64,000 bases of DNA from Gordonia effusa NBRC 100432. GTDB lineage: Bacteria; Actinomycetota; Actinomycetes; Mycobacteriales; Mycobacteriaceae. The notes beneath the pieces were generated by a model. It was given only the letters and a program-made list of their open reading frames with translations, had not been told where the DNA came from and searched no databases. The DNA lies in the NCBI RefSeq assembly GCF_000241305.1, contig NZ_BAEH01000035.1:18687-82686 (forward strand), written 5' to 3'. The position numbers and the translations under genes were made by a program. Below are positions 7,276-16,811 of this stretch, one piece after another; the stretch's first letter is position 1; each line of letters begins with the position of its first letter.

Positions 7276-10266
7276 CTATTTCGACGACGGCCACCAGCTG
7301 TAACGGCCGACGAGCGCGACCATCGCGGGCACGGTAATCGTCCGGACGATGAATGTGTCGATGAGGATGCCGATACCAATGATGAAACCCATCTGCACCA
7401 TGGTCGACACCGAACCGGCCATCATGCCGAACATCGCGGCGGCGAAGATCATCCCCGCCGAGGTGATGACCGAACCGGTGGCCCGGACGGTCGGCACGAC
7501 ACCGTCGCGCGGTTGGCCAGACGAGTTCTCCCGGAGCCGTGCGACAAACAACATGTTGTAATCCGCTCCGACGGCCACCACCAGGGTGAATGCCATCGCG
7601 GGCACGGCCCAGTAGATGTCCTGCCCGCCGATCACGCTGAAGACGAGTACGCCGGCTCCGACCGCGGCAGCATAGGTCGCGATGACCGAAGCCAGGAGAT
7701 AAAGCGGTGCGACGATCGCACGCAGCAGCACACACATCACCAAAAAAATAACCAGCAAGGTCACCAGAATGATTTCGGTGAAATCGCGTCGAAACATCGA
7801 TTGCAGATCACTGTTGATAGATGGATATCCGCCAATGGCGACATGGGCTCCGGCAAGACTGGTATTGGGTAACGCCTGATCACCGACCGTCTTCATTTCC
7901 CTGGTCAACGACATCGCATCGGCGGAGAAGGGGTTCGCCGTCGACTGAATGAGATATCGGGCAGTCTTTCCGTCGGCCGAGATAAACGCTTTGCTCAACA
8001 TGCCGAAATCGGGGTTGTCGAGAAGCTGAGACGGCAGATAGAAGCCTGACGCGGAATCACCGGCGGCACTCTTGCCGATAGTCTGCAGATAGGCGGCCAG
8101 GGTCGTCATCGCAGCCGTCGCCGACTGCACCTGATCGGCGATCTTGCGTACCCGTTGGGCCATCGCGGCAGTATCGGACAAGTCGAGTCCGGCGTCGGAA
8201 AGCGCCGTCGAGAGCTGGGCGACCTTATCGAGCTGACGCTCCGCCTCCGGGATATTCGCGAGCATCGCACGCGCCTTCGTGTACTGGCCGGCCAGGGCCG
8301 CGATCGTCGTCTTCATCGAATCTCGACCAGGTGCCGTCGCGAGTGACCGGGTCAGCTCCGATATCTTCGCCAAGGCCCCGCTCCGCTTCAGGTCGCTGAC
8401 GACGCGAAGTTGAGTTCGGAGCCTTCGGCAGTCCGGGTTTTGGCGGCACAAGGTGGAGTTGAGCGCGGGCAGCACCACGTTTGACGCGGTATCGAGCGCA
8501 TTCGCGAAGCCAACCAATACAGGTGATAGCTGCGCCAGCTGATCCACCGAGTCGGCCGAGGACTTCAGTGTGTTCACCAGACCCGCGTAGCTATCTAGTT
8601 CAGCCGATGCCGACTTCGCCATAGCCAGCATCGAACGGGCACTTGCCAACAGGTCCTCGGTATTTACCCCCTGAGTGGCTGAGCCCATCGATTCGATGAG
8701 GTCGGCGACGGCACGCACGCGCTCCATCCGCTGTCGGACCGCGGGCGTAGTCTCGCCCGCCTTCCCCAGTTGGGCGCCCATCTGCGCGATCTGCCAGGCC
8801 AACGTCGCCTGCGTGATCTTCTTGCCGTCGGGTCGGGTAATCCCGACCACTCGCTTGATAGTTCGCATCTGCGCGATCCGCCCGGCCATCTGATCGAGGT
8901 CCGCCAGTCCCTCCGGCGTGCGCAGGTCCCGATCCGATTCGACGACGACGTACTGCGGAATCATGGTGTCGGACGGGAAGTGTGCGTTCATCAACGCATA
9001 GCCCTGCGCGCTCTCAGTGTCCTGCGGCTGCGCCTTGCGATCGTCGTATCCGACGGTGAGGAACGCGGCACAACCGGCAAGCAATCCGAGCACGACCAGG
9101 CTGGCCACCAAAGTCTGGGCCGGCCGAGCGACAACCAACTCGCCGACCCGCTGCCAGTACGGGCCAGACTTATCCGCCTTGGCGAGTCCGTGGCCGAAGC
9201 GACCGGCGATCGTGAGGACCGCCGGCAGCATTGTGACCGCGGCAAGAAAGCCGATGCCGATCGAGATTGCCACCGCCGGACCAGCCGCTGCGAGAAAGTC
9301 CAATTTGGCGGTGAGCTGCGCGAGATTCGCTATCGCGACGGTCGCCGCGGTGGCCAGAATGACTCTCGACATCGACCCGCAGGCATGCGCCAGCGCGTCG
9401 GGCTGCGCCATACCCGACCGTAAATTCTCGTGGTAGCGGCTGATCAAGAACACGGTGTAGTTGACACACGCTCCCGACAGAATGGCGATCATCAACGTCG
9501 CCGACATCGTCGAAATCGGCAGACCGATCTCGCTGAGCCCAGCGACGACTCCGCGCGCCACCACAATGCTCATGCCCATGACGAGCAGGGGCAGCATTGC
9601 CGTGAAGAATGATCGGAAAACGACCAGCAGAATGAAACCGATCAGGATCATGGTGATAGCACCGATGATCTTGACGTCGGCGACACTAGATGTCGCCAAG
9701 TCTCCGATCGTCGCTGTTGGTCCGGTGACATAGGCGCTGGTCTGCGAGCCGTCGAAGGTCTGCCGGACGATGTCGGTGGCGACCTGAAGGGACGCCATCG
9801 TCTTGGGTGAACCGACCTCGCCCGTTAGCCCGGCGAGCAAGATCCACGCCTTGCCGTCGGGACTCATGACCTGACCACGCACCGCCGCGTTGGAGGCGAC
9901 CACCGGGTCACCGAGGATGTCCTGCACGAACGCCACGGCGTCCGGACGTCCCTTGAAGCGTTCGACGGTTGCGTTGTAGCGGGCCCGCGCATCTGGAGTC
10001 ATTCCGTTGGGATTGGACTGAACAACGATCACCGAGTTCAGATTGCCCTTCTCCCCGAATTTCTCCGCCATCGTCAGCATCGACTGAATCGCCGGCGAGT
10101 TCGTCGGCATCGGGCTCGCCGCCTTCCGCGAGGCAACATTCTCTATCTGCGGCCAAGCGACGTTCACCACTGCGCCGAGGGCGACCCAGGCAAGGACGAC
10201 CAAGACGGCGTGCCGGCCGATGAATCTGGCCATGCGCTCGAACTTCGGACTGTATTGATGTGACAT
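7276..10266 (-). CDS. MmpL-family RND transporter
   Basis: A 996-aa inner-membrane protein with the MmpL layout: an N-terminal TM helix (HAVLVVLAWVALGAVVNVAW), a periplasmic porter domain (about 45-190), five clustered TM helices (about 190-370) with GDLATSSVADVKIIGAITM, a second long extracytoplasmic domain (about 400-760), and a last TM group with GADYNMLFVARLRE, the proton-relay region. MmpL proteins export lipids, siderophores or glycolipids toward the mycomembrane. ATG 10266 follows the stop of a lipoprotein gene by 6 nt. A divergent TetR gene and the nearby lipid-oxidising cluster suggest a lipid cargo. Confidence 0.9.
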   Translation of the reverse strand: MSHQYSPKFERMARFIGRHAVLVVLAWVALGAVVNVAWPQIENVASRKAASPMPTNSPAIQSMLTMAEKFGEKGNLNSVIVVQSNPNGMTPDARARYNATVERFKGRPDAVAFVQDILGDPVVASNAAVRGQVMSPDGKAWILLAGLTGEVGSPKTMASLQVATDIVRQTFDGSQTSAYVTGPTATIGDLATSSVADVKIIGAITMILIGFILLVVFRSFFTAMLPLLVMGMSIVVARGVVAGLSEIGLPISTMSATLMIAILSGACVNYTVFLISRYHENLRSGMAQPDALAHACGSMSRVILATAATVAIANLAQLTAKLDFLAAAGPAVAISIGIGFLAAVTMLPAVLTIAGRFGHGLAKADKSGPYWQRVGELVVARPAQTLVASLVVLGLLAGCAAFLTVGYDDRKAQPQDTESAQGYALMNAHFPSDTMIPQYVVVESDRDLRTPEGLADLDQMAGRIAQMRTIKRVVGITRPDGKKITQATLAWQIAQMGAQLGKAGETTPAVRQRMERVRAVADLIESMGSATQGVNTEDLLASARSMLAMAKSASAELDSYAGLVNTLKSSADSVDQLAQLSPVLVGFANALDTASNVVLPALNSTLCRQNPDCRRLRTQLRVVSDLKRSGALAKISELTRSLATAPGRDSMKTTIAALAGQYTKARAMLANIPEAERQLDKVAQLSTALSDAGLDLSDTAAMAQRVRKIADQVQSATAAMTTLAAYLQTIGKSAAGDSASGFYLPSQLLDNPDFGMLSKAFISADGKTARYLIQSTANPFSADAMSLTREMKTVGDQALPNTSLAGAHVAIGGYPSINSDLQSMFRRDFTEIILVTLLVIFLVMCVLLRAIVAPLYLLASVIATYAAAVGAGVLVFSVIGGQDIYWAVPAMAFTLVVAVGADYNMLFVARLRENSSGQPRDGVVPTVRATGSVITSAGMIFAAAMFGMMAGSVSTMVQMGFIIGIGILIDTFIVRTITVPAMVALVGRYSWWPSSK

Positions 10267-10272
10267 GACCGC

Positions 10273-10767
10273 TTACCCCCCGAGCAGGTCTGACAGGTCG
10301 AACGAGGGCAGCGCGGGCATGCCCGTCAGTTCAACCACCGTGTAGATCAGATACGGACCGAAACCGTCGTCGGCCGACGCTATGGTCACCGTGTGCCGCG
10401 GGCCGATATAGGTTGGCTGGCCGATGAACTCCTGGTTCACAAACCCCGCGTCGACCAGTTTGCGTTGCGCGCGAGCCAGTGCGCCGGACCCGACCTCGCT
10501 GACCGCCAGGAGATAGGCCGAGTCCGAGGCTCCCGCGAGAGACGAACTAATGCGCCGATAGCGGCCCGCGAGGACAGGAACATCGGCCGGGAAACCAGCC
10601 GGCAACACCACACTTCCCCGTTCCGGTGAGGTCAGCGGGCTCACCGGTGGATAACTACTCTTGCTCACCGCACCCCCGGTCAGTGCATCGCCACACCCCG
10701 CGGTACCAGCGCCGATAACAACTGCGATGATCGCCGCCACAACCGAGCGGCAATGTAGTACGCTCAT
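10273..10767 (-). CDS. Predicted lipoprotein partnered with MmpL
   Basis: A 164-aa protein with a signal peptide (SVVAAIIAVVIGAGTAGC). The lipobox GTAGC places the lipidated cysteine at about residue 25. The mature part is a small alpha/beta domain (about 55-150) with no recognised signature. It occupies the place where an MmpS-type partner is usually found, 6 nt upstream of mmpL, so it probably works with the transporter in the periplasm. It does not look like MmpS, which has a single-pass anchor and a different beta-rich domain. The palindromic motif at 10774-10784 sits just before its start codon. Confidence 0.75.
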   Translation of the reverse strand: MSVLHCRSVVAAIIAVVIGAGTAGCGDALTGGAVSKSSYPPVSPLTSPERGSVVLPAGFPADVPVLAGRYRRISSSLAGASDSAYLLAVSEVGSGALARAQRKLVDAGFVNQEFIGQPTYIGPRHTVTIASADDGFGPYLIYTVVELTGMPALPSFDLSDLLGG

Positions 10768-10773
10768 CTCCCC

Positions 10774-10784
10774 TACCTTAAGTA
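10774..10784. promoter_or_regulatory. Candidate TetR operator (TAC-N5-GTA type)
   Basis: TACCTTAAGTA lies 6 bp from the lipoprotein start, in the 62-bp region divergent to the TetR gene. The same 11-mer, in reverse complement, forms the centre of the perfect inverted repeat at 23731-23747 before the enoyl-reductase/DUF4873 divergent promoters. A related GTAC-N5-GTAC lies at 21269-21281. The TetR encoded at 10830 is the obvious candidate binder. Confidence 0.45.
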
Positions 10785-10829
10785 TCGGTTACTGAAAGTA
10801 GCACACAACACGACGACAAAAGGCAAGTT

Positions 10830-11609
10830 ATGGCAGAACCACCCTCGGGACTTTTGGCGGAAAAGCTACCGCCGGTATCCGATATCATTGACGCCGTGTC
10901 AGACGCATCGACGGCCATCCCCAAACGCGCAGACGCGCGAACCACCCGATGGACCGAACATCGAATTAAGGTGCGCGCCGAGTTCGTCGAAGCATCGATT
11001 CGAGCAATCGACACGATCGGGCCCAACGCCACACTCGATGACATCTGCACCGAACTGGGCGTGCGCAAGCCGAAGCTCTACCGCTTCTTCGACGACAAGA
11101 GTGATCTCTACAGTGCGATCCTGGAAAACGTCTCGACAACACTGTGGGGCCGTCTGGCCTCGTCGATCAATTTCTACGAAGACTCGGTCGAGGACATCAT
11201 CACGCATCTCAGCTCGGAGTACGCCGACGTCGTCAGCGAGCACCCGAATCTGGTCACATTCCTGGTCACCGGCCAGTACTCGGGTTCAGCCACCCACCCC
11301 CTCGACGCCGCGCGGACATCCATCGATCGGGCGACCGCCATTTCCGAGGACGTGCTCGCCAACTTCATCAGCTCGTCCGATCGTCTCGAACTGACTATCT
11401 ACTCGATATTTGGTATCGCCGCCTCTGGCGCGGACTGGTGGATACGTTCGGAACGGCCAGGTAGGACCGCACTTCCCAAGGAGCTCTTCGTCGCACAGTT
11501 GGTGCGTTCCATCCTCGCGGTGGTTATCGCGAATGTCGACGCCGATGGGGACTTCGACGTCTCGCAACCGCTCCATCTGGCGCGCACCTCCGACGACTTC
11601 GACTTTTAG
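10830..11609 (+). CDS. TetR-family transcriptional regulator
   Basis: A 259-aa protein from ATG 10830 (upstream AAGG). A 45-residue N-terminal tail leads into the TetR HTH (about residues 48-95, ATLDDICTELGVRKPKLYRF). The C-terminal helical ligand domain contains IFGIAASGADWWIRSERPG, the same GA-x-WW pattern as in the TetR at 5.1 kb, so the two belong to one subfamily. It is divergent from the lipoprotein-mmpL pair and its end overlaps the ABC1-kinase stop by 4 nt. It probably represses the mmpL operon and itself, and perhaps the cluster upstream. Confidence 0.85.
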   Translation: MAEPPSGLLAEKLPPVSDIIDAVSDASTAIPKRADARTTRWTEHRIKVRAEFVEASIRAIDTIGPNATLDDICTELGVRKPKLYRFFDDKSDLYSAILENVSTTLWGRLASSINFYEDSVEDIITHLSSEYADVVSEHPNLVTFLVTGQYSGSATHPLDAARTSIDRATAISEDVLANFISSSDRLELTIYSIFGIAASGADWWIRSERPGRTALPKELFVAQLVRSILAVVIANVDADGDFDVSQPLHLARTSDDFDF

Positions 11610-12994
11610 TCGACGCGATCTGTCCGCGACGCCCGCCACGTCGCCTCGAGCCGGCCCAGGTCGGTATCGGGTTGATAGTCATTGAGCCACTCGCGAGCGA
11701 TGCGAAGCCAGTTGGCGGTAGCACCGAGTTGCCCGAGCATGCTCGCGGTTGCCATGTCGACTCGACGCGACATCAAATGCTCAGGCGGCAGGTGCTGACC
11801 GCGCACCTCGTTGAATGTGCTCGCCATCGGGTCGATGACCCGCATCACCGATCCCCCCAGATCGGGAGTCATCGTCACTTCCTCGTCGACCATCTGCCAT
11901 TTGAACGCATCCAGCGTGTAGCCAAGACAATCGTCACCGGTGAAATCCGAGTCCGCCGCGATAATTCCCCTCGCAACGGCCAGCTCACGGATTTCGTCGC
12001 CCCGACTGTCCACACCCGCGCACCATAGCCTGCGCTCGAATTCTACTGAATCGGCGTCCATTTCCTTATACGCTCCGAAGTCAATAAATCCGACCCGACC
12101 GTCGGCACCGAGGAGAATATTTCCGGGGTGCGGGTCACCGCAGAATTCACCTTCGCGATAGATCGTACCGACGTAGAAGCGATACAGAATCTCGCCGACC
12201 CGGTCCCGTTGTTTTTTATCGAGTGCGCGCATTTCGCTGAATGAGACACCGTCAAACCACTCGGTGACCAGCAAGGATCGAGTGGATAGCTCCGCGACGA
12301 CGTCGGGAACCGTGATGAACGGATGGCCAGCGAACTTTTGCGCGACGCGATGTTGGGCGCGCGCTTCGGCCTCGTAATCGAGTTCATTATAGAGAACAGA
12401 TCTGAACTCGCCGATGAATTGCGGCGTCGCGATAGTCGGAATAGCTGATCGCCAAAATTTCAAGAACGCGGTAATGTTTTTCATGTCGGCTATCACCGCC
12501 GCATCGATTCCAGGATATTTTATCTTGAGCGCGACCTCACGGCCATCATGCAGTTTCGCTCGATAAACTTGGCCGATAGACGCGGCGCCGGCAACTTTAT
12601 TGTCGAATTCGGAGAATATACTTTCGATAGGCGCGCCGAGTTCACGTTCGATCGCCGAACGCATCGTCGCGAGATCCACTTCTGGCGCATTATTTCGCAG
12701 AACTGCCAGCTTCTCCTGAAAAGCTTCTCGACTCTCCTCCGGAATGAAGGGAAACGAGACCATAGACAACATCTGCCCGGCCTTCATCGCAGCGCCCTTC
12801 ATACCGCCGAGAACATTCACGAGTTGTTCGGCGGCTTGCTGCAGGACCGCGTCGCGGCGCTCCATTCGGACGTGCGCCGGCTGCCCCACCGTCGATACCC
12901 GCACCCCGACGTCGCGCACCACCTGGCTCGCGACAACCTGAGTCAACTGACGACCACGTGTCAGCCGGGAGGCCGTAATGTCCTTCCTCGCCAT
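11606..12994 (-). CDS. ABC1/UbiB-like atypical kinase (AarF family)
   Basis: A 462-aa protein with the ABC1 signature KxGQ motif in MKGAAMKAGQMLSMVSF (about residues 65-80). An Ala-rich nucleotide loop (AGAASIGQVYRAKLHDGREVALKI, lysine near 155), catalytic GDPHPGNIL (about 290) and the metal site VGFIDFGAYKE follow. UbiB-type proteins are ATPases that support lipid-quinone synthesis or lipid homeostasis rather than classical protein kinases. It is the last gene of the oxidative cluster, 63 bp after the SDR gene, and converges with the TetR gene. Its position suggests that it serves membrane-lipid or redox steps of that cluster. Confidence 0.87.
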   Translation of the reverse strand: MARKDITASRLTRGRQLTQVVASQVVRDVGVRVSTVGQPAHVRMERRDAVLQQAAEQLVNVLGGMKGAAMKAGQMLSMVSFPFIPEESREAFQEKLAVLRNNAPEVDLATMRSAIERELGAPIESIFSEFDNKVAGAASIGQVYRAKLHDGREVALKIKYPGIDAAVIADMKNITAFLKFWRSAIPTIATPQFIGEFRSVLYNELDYEAEARAQHRVAQKFAGHPFITVPDVVAELSTRSLLVTEWFDGVSFSEMRALDKKQRDRVGEILYRFYVGTIYREGEFCGDPHPGNILLGADGRVGFIDFGAYKEMDADSVEFERRLWCAGVDSRGDEIRELAVARGIIAADSDFTGDDCLGYTLDAFKWQMVDEEVTMTPDLGGSVMRVIDPMASTFNEVRGQHLPPEHLMSRRVDMATASMLGQLGATANWLRIAREWLNDYQPDTDLGRLEATWRASRTDRVD

Positions 12995-13057
12995 CTGCGT
13001 TCACTTATCCTTCACCGCTAGGAGTGGGTCCCCAGGGTAACCCCCTGCCGTCGCGGA

Positions 13058-13936
13058 TCAGATGGAGTAGGTGATTCCGGTCATTTCCTCTGATCGATCC
13101 CAGAGGCGTTCCCACATCTGGGTATCCTTCGAGAGTTTCGATGAACGTGACGCTCGCACCGGGCCACGAGACTGGCTAAAACCGCCGGTCGGTCCCCAGA
13201 ATACGTCGGGGTCAACATAGGTGACCGTCGCTGCGAATAGCGTTGATTCCGCTGCGTTCTCGGGCGGGTGTCCGATGAGTGAGGCGCCCACCTTCGCGAA
13301 CCGATCGGCAATCGTCTCGGTGCGGGTAAAAAGATCGGTACCTGACACTCCGGGATGAACGCCGAACGACCGCAGTTCGCGGTCGGAAGCGGCTAGCCGA
13401 CGGTTGAGTTCCCGCGCGAACATCAAGTTCGCGAGCTTGGACTGCGCGTAGGCAGCGTTGCGCCGGTAGCGCCGTCGCTCGTAGTTGAGATCGTCGATCC
13501 GCAGGGTCGAAGTATGAGCGTGGGCAATACTCGACAATGTCACGACCCGGTCGCCGATCTTGTCCAGCAAGAGCCCGGTCAGCGCGAAATGACCGAGGTG
13601 ATTCACCCCGAACTGGGTTTCAAAGCCGTCAGCTGTCCGACTGAACGGGAGATTCATCAGTCCGGCATTGTTCACCAGAACATCGAAGTCACCCATACCG
13701 TCGGCGAAGTCCCGGATCGACTTCAGATCGGATAGGTCCAGACCGCGTACTTGCACGTCACCGATCAGCCCATCGGCGATCTTCTTCGCGGATTCGACAT
13801 TGCGACAGGCCATGATGACTTTCGCGTTCCGTTGCGCGAGCACGCGGCTAACGACCGTCCCGAGGCCGCCGTTGGCGCCGGTGACGACGAAAGTCTTCCC
13901 GGACAGATCCGGCACGTCGAGCGAACTCCATCTCAT
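13058..13936 (-). CDS. SDR-family oxidoreductase (retinol-dehydrogenase-like)
   Basis: A 292-aa classical short-chain dehydrogenase. The cofactor motif is TGANGGLG (about residues 19-26), NNAG appears near 88, the catalytic Ser lies in TLSSIAHAH, and the YxxxK pair in AYAQSKLANLMF. An arginine following the second strand (ACRN) favours NADP(H). ATG 13936 overlaps the EphD-like stop (ATGA) and has a strong GAAGGAG site inside that gene, so translation is coupled. The substrate is probably a hydrophobic alcohol or ketone given its neighbours. It is an intact SDR, unlike the broken one at 16.8-17.7 kb. Confidence 0.87.
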   Translation of the reverse strand: MRWSSLDVPDLSGKTFVVTGANGGLGTVVSRVLAQRNAKVIMACRNVESAKKIADGLIGDVQVRGLDLSDLKSIRDFADGMGDFDVLVNNAGLMNLPFSRTADGFETQFGVNHLGHFALTGLLLDKIGDRVVTLSSIAHAHTSTLRIDDLNYERRRYRRNAAYAQSKLANLMFARELNRRLAASDRELRSFGVHPGVSGTDLFTRTETIADRFAKVGASLIGHPPENAAESTLFAATVTYVDPDVFWGPTGGFSQSRGPVRASRSSKLSKDTQMWERLWDRSEEMTGITYSI

Positions 13937-15753
13937 CTGTTCTCCTTCGTCTTGCGGGTGCCGCCCGGTATCAGCGACGCCAAATCGGTGATCGAGCCTT
14001 TCGAGCCGAAATAACGAACTAATCCGGGTACCGCCCGATTCACCCGATACTGTATATGCGCCTCCGGCGTCACCGGCACTACCGCTTTTCCCCTGACGAC
14101 CGCGCGTACGATCTGTTTCGCAACCTTTTCGGGCCCGTATCGGCGCATGGCGTACGCGCGATCCCCGACATCTTGCAAGCGACGCTCTTCATCCGCGTCG
14201 ACCCCGGAAATCTTCGTCGTCGCGACGATATTCGTGTGTACTATTCCCGGACAAATAGTACTGACGCCGATGCCATGTTCAGCGAGTTCGGCACGCAGAC
14301 AGTCAGAGAACATAAATACCGCGGATTTGCTCGTGGAGTACGCGGCCATACCGCGACCCGGCGAATATGCCGCCATACTCGACAGATTCACGATATATCC
14401 GCCGGTGCCGCGCTCGACCATCGCGGCGGCGAACGCACGCGCGCAATTGACCACTCCGAATAGATTGATCGACAACACTCGGTTGAACTCGTCCTCGGTG
14501 GTGTCCAGGAAGCGCCCGGCCGCGCCAACACCGGCGTTGTTCACCACTACATCGGGTACACCGTGGTCGGCGACGACCGCCTCGACATGCGCGCGTACCT
14601 GAGCCGGATCGCCGACGTCGAGGTGATACGCATGCGCCCGCCCTCCTGTCGAGACGATCAGCCGGACGGTCTCATGTGCCGAATCGGCATCGATATCCGA
14701 AACGACGACTTCGGCACCGAGCGCGGCGAACAACTGCGCACTCGCACGACCTATTCCGCTACCGGCCCCGGAAATCACGACGAGCTGGTCGCCGAATTCG
14801 GCCCGCTCGATACCCATTTCCGCACGGGCCAAGTCGCGGGCGGGTTCCTTACCGTTCACGTGATCGATGAGCTCGGTGGTCGCCCGGGCAAGAACCGCGG
14901 GATGTGAATGAGGCAGCCAATGACCGGCTTTGAGCACCCGACGCCACGTCCGATCGTTCCATTCGGATTCATTGTCATAGGACGACTGGCGCACGGCAGG
15001 ATCACGGGTTCCCACGATGACTTGCACGGGAACATCGGTGAATCGTTCCCGGGGATGCAGCATCATCGGGAGGAAGTTCGCCCGATAAACGCGCAGCGTG
15101 CGCCTGATATCGGAGGTGAATGTTGGGCCGAGACTGACTTTCTCGCGATCGATTCCCTCGGCCAGCCCCACCCCGGCACGCCAGCGCTCCGGGGTCATCG
15201 TGGCCCGGAACAGAAGGTCGGGAAGTACCGGCATTGACGAACCGAACATGTAGAGCAACGAGCCGAATTGCCCGAGAGCCAACGCCATGTCCCGTGGGTT
15301 ACCGCTGGCCAGCCGCTGGCGTGCCAACTTACTCAGATGGTCCCCGGACGGGCCGCTGACCGAGGTAAACGAAGCGACCCGCGACGCGATGTCCGGATCG
15401 CAGATCCACTCCCACACCGCGACACTCCCCCAGTCGTGTCCCAGAATATGCACCGGCCGCTCGGGACTCACGACGTCGGCGACAGCGAGGTAATCGCGTG
15501 CCATTTCGCTGATCCGGAACTGTCGGAAACTACTCGGGTCGGTTGACTGTCCGGCACCCCGGTTGTCGACGGTCACCACGTGGAAGCGGTCAACGAGGTG
15601 CCCGACGACCTGGTCCCACAGGTGATGGGAGTCGGGCCAGCCATGGACGAGGAGAACCACTTCGGCATTCGGATCACCGTGGCGGTAGTACGCGATCTCG
15701 ACGTCGTCCCGGCGGACGAATTCGGCGACGTCGCCGCGTTGCTCGACGGTCAC
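13933..15753 (-). CDS. ephD: EphD-like fusion: alpha/beta (epoxide) hydrolase + SDR
   Basis: A 606-aa bifunctional protein. Residues 1-295 are an epoxide-hydrolase-type alpha/beta domain: oxyanion HGWPDSH near 37, nucleophile Asp in GHDWGS near 110, acid near GTRDPAV and His in KAGHWLPHS. Residues 315-606 are an SDR: GAGSGIGRAS, NNAG, and YSTSK with the preceding Ser. This domain pair and length match M. tuberculosis EphD (about 592 aa), which acts on epoxy-mycolic acids. The GTG start overlaps the reductase stop (GTGA), so it is coupled. Orthology is inferred from architecture; other lipids could be the substrate. Confidence 0.82.
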   Translation of the reverse strand: MTVEQRGDVAEFVRRDDVEIAYYRHGDPNAEVVLLVHGWPDSHHLWDQVVGHLVDRFHVVTVDNRGAGQSTDPSSFRQFRISEMARDYLAVADVVSPERPVHILGHDWGSVAVWEWICDPDIASRVASFTSVSGPSGDHLSKLARQRLASGNPRDMALALGQFGSLLYMFGSSMPVLPDLLFRATMTPERWRAGVGLAEGIDREKVSLGPTFTSDIRRTLRVYRANFLPMMLHPRERFTDVPVQVIVGTRDPAVRQSSYDNESEWNDRTWRRVLKAGHWLPHSHPAVLARATTELIDHVNGKEPARDLARAEMGIERAEFGDQLVVISGAGSGIGRASAQLFAALGAEVVVSDIDADSAHETVRLIVSTGGRAHAYHLDVGDPAQVRAHVEAVVADHGVPDVVVNNAGVGAAGRFLDTTEDEFNRVLSINLFGVVNCARAFAAAMVERGTGGYIVNLSSMAAYSPGRGMAAYSTSKSAVFMFSDCLRAELAEHGIGVSTICPGIVHTNIVATTKISGVDADEERRLQDVGDRAYAMRRYGPEKVAKQIVRAVVRGKAVVPVTPEAHIQYRVNRAVPGLVRYFGSKGSITDLASLIPGGTRKTKENR

Positions 15754-16811
15754 TGGTCGAACCCAATCTCGACACGGTCACTGACCGGTACGGCTTGACA
15801 TGCGAGGGTCAGACCGGCCGCGAGATCCGCATCGACGAGCGTGTCGTTCTTGCGCATCCTTACCTCCCCGGACCGTAGCGTGCACGCGCACGCACTGCAG
15901 GCGCCTTCCCGGCACGAGTAGGGCGCGTCGAACCCCTTACTCAGCAATACGTCGAGCAGCGCGACCTCGCGCGGCCACACGAGTGTGTGGGTCTCGCCCC
16001 CAAGTTCCACTATCACCTCAGCCGCATCCGTACCGTCCTCGAACGGGGGGATCACGATGTCGGCAAACGGATCGCCGGTCAATGACTGGAAGATTTCGGT
16101 ATGAATCTTCTCGGGGGAAATCTTCACCTGCTGCATCGCGTCGCGAGCGGTTTCCATGAATTGATCCGGCCCGCACAGATAGACGTCGAAGGTGCGAAAC
16201 GGACGGAAAGCGTGCGCTAAGCCGTCGACGGTCGGTACGCCTTCTCGGTCATCGAGGCTGTGAAATACGGTAAATCGATCAGGGAATTCCATCAGGATTT
16301 CCTCGATCTCCGACCCGAATATCACGTCGTCGTGGGACCTATTCGCGTAAAAGAAGTAGATCGTCGCCGTTCCGCCGATCAGGACGGACTTCGCGATAGA
16401 AAGAAGCGGCGTCGCGCCACTACCCGCGCCAACCAGGAGCATGTCCTGATGCAGCGAGCGCGGTACAAACTTGCCCGACGGCGACAACACCGTCAGCCTG
16501 TCGCCAGCGCGTAAGTTGTCGCATATCCAGTTCGACGCGTATCCGCCGGGTACGCGCTTAACGGTGACGACCAGATTGTCATCCAGGTGGGGTGAACTCG
16601 ACAACGAGTAGCACCGGGCAACTGAACCATCAGCGCCGTCGGGGACCCGCACGGTCAGGAACTGCCCTGGCAAATAGCGAAACTTTCGGACCAGACTGTC
16701 GGGCACCGCGAGAATCACTGAAACCGCGTCGGCGGTCTCCGCGATGACCTCGAGGACTTCGAGGGTTTGGACATGGGTATTGGTCGCGACCTGCGCAACG
16801 TCGGCACTCAT
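15750..16811 (-). CDS. 2Fe-2S ferredoxin-NAD(P)H reductase of the KshB/PaaE type
   Basis: 353 aa from ATG 16811, which overlaps the preceding SDR stop (ATGA); an upstream in-frame extension is a shadow of that SDR. Domains in order: an FAD-binding beta barrel with RCYSLSSSP (about 65-75), an NAD(P)-binding domain with LLVGAGSGATPLLSI (about 125) and CGPDQFMETARD, then a C-terminal plant-type ferredoxin with CREGACSACACTL and a distal LACQ cysteine. Such proteins feed electrons to Rieske or diiron oxygenases, KshB (Rv3571) being the best known in this order. Two diiron-oxygenase-like genes lie in the same gene run and are likely partners. Confidence 0.88.
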   Translation of the reverse strand: MSADVAQVATNTHVQTLEVLEVIAETADAVSVILAVPDSLVRKFRYLPGQFLTVRVPDGADGSVARCYSLSSSPHLDDNLVVTVKRVPGGYASNWICDNLRAGDRLTVLSPSGKFVPRSLHQDMLLVGAGSGATPLLSIAKSVLIGGTATIYFFYANRSHDDVIFGSEIEEILMEFPDRFTVFHSLDDREGVPTVDGLAHAFRPFRTFDVYLCGPDQFMETARDAMQQVKISPEKIHTEIFQSLTGDPFADIVIPPFEDGTDAAEVIVELGGETHTLVWPREVALLDVLLSKGFDAPYSCREGACSACACTLRSGEVRMRKNDTLVDADLAAGLTLACQAVPVSDRVEIGFDQ

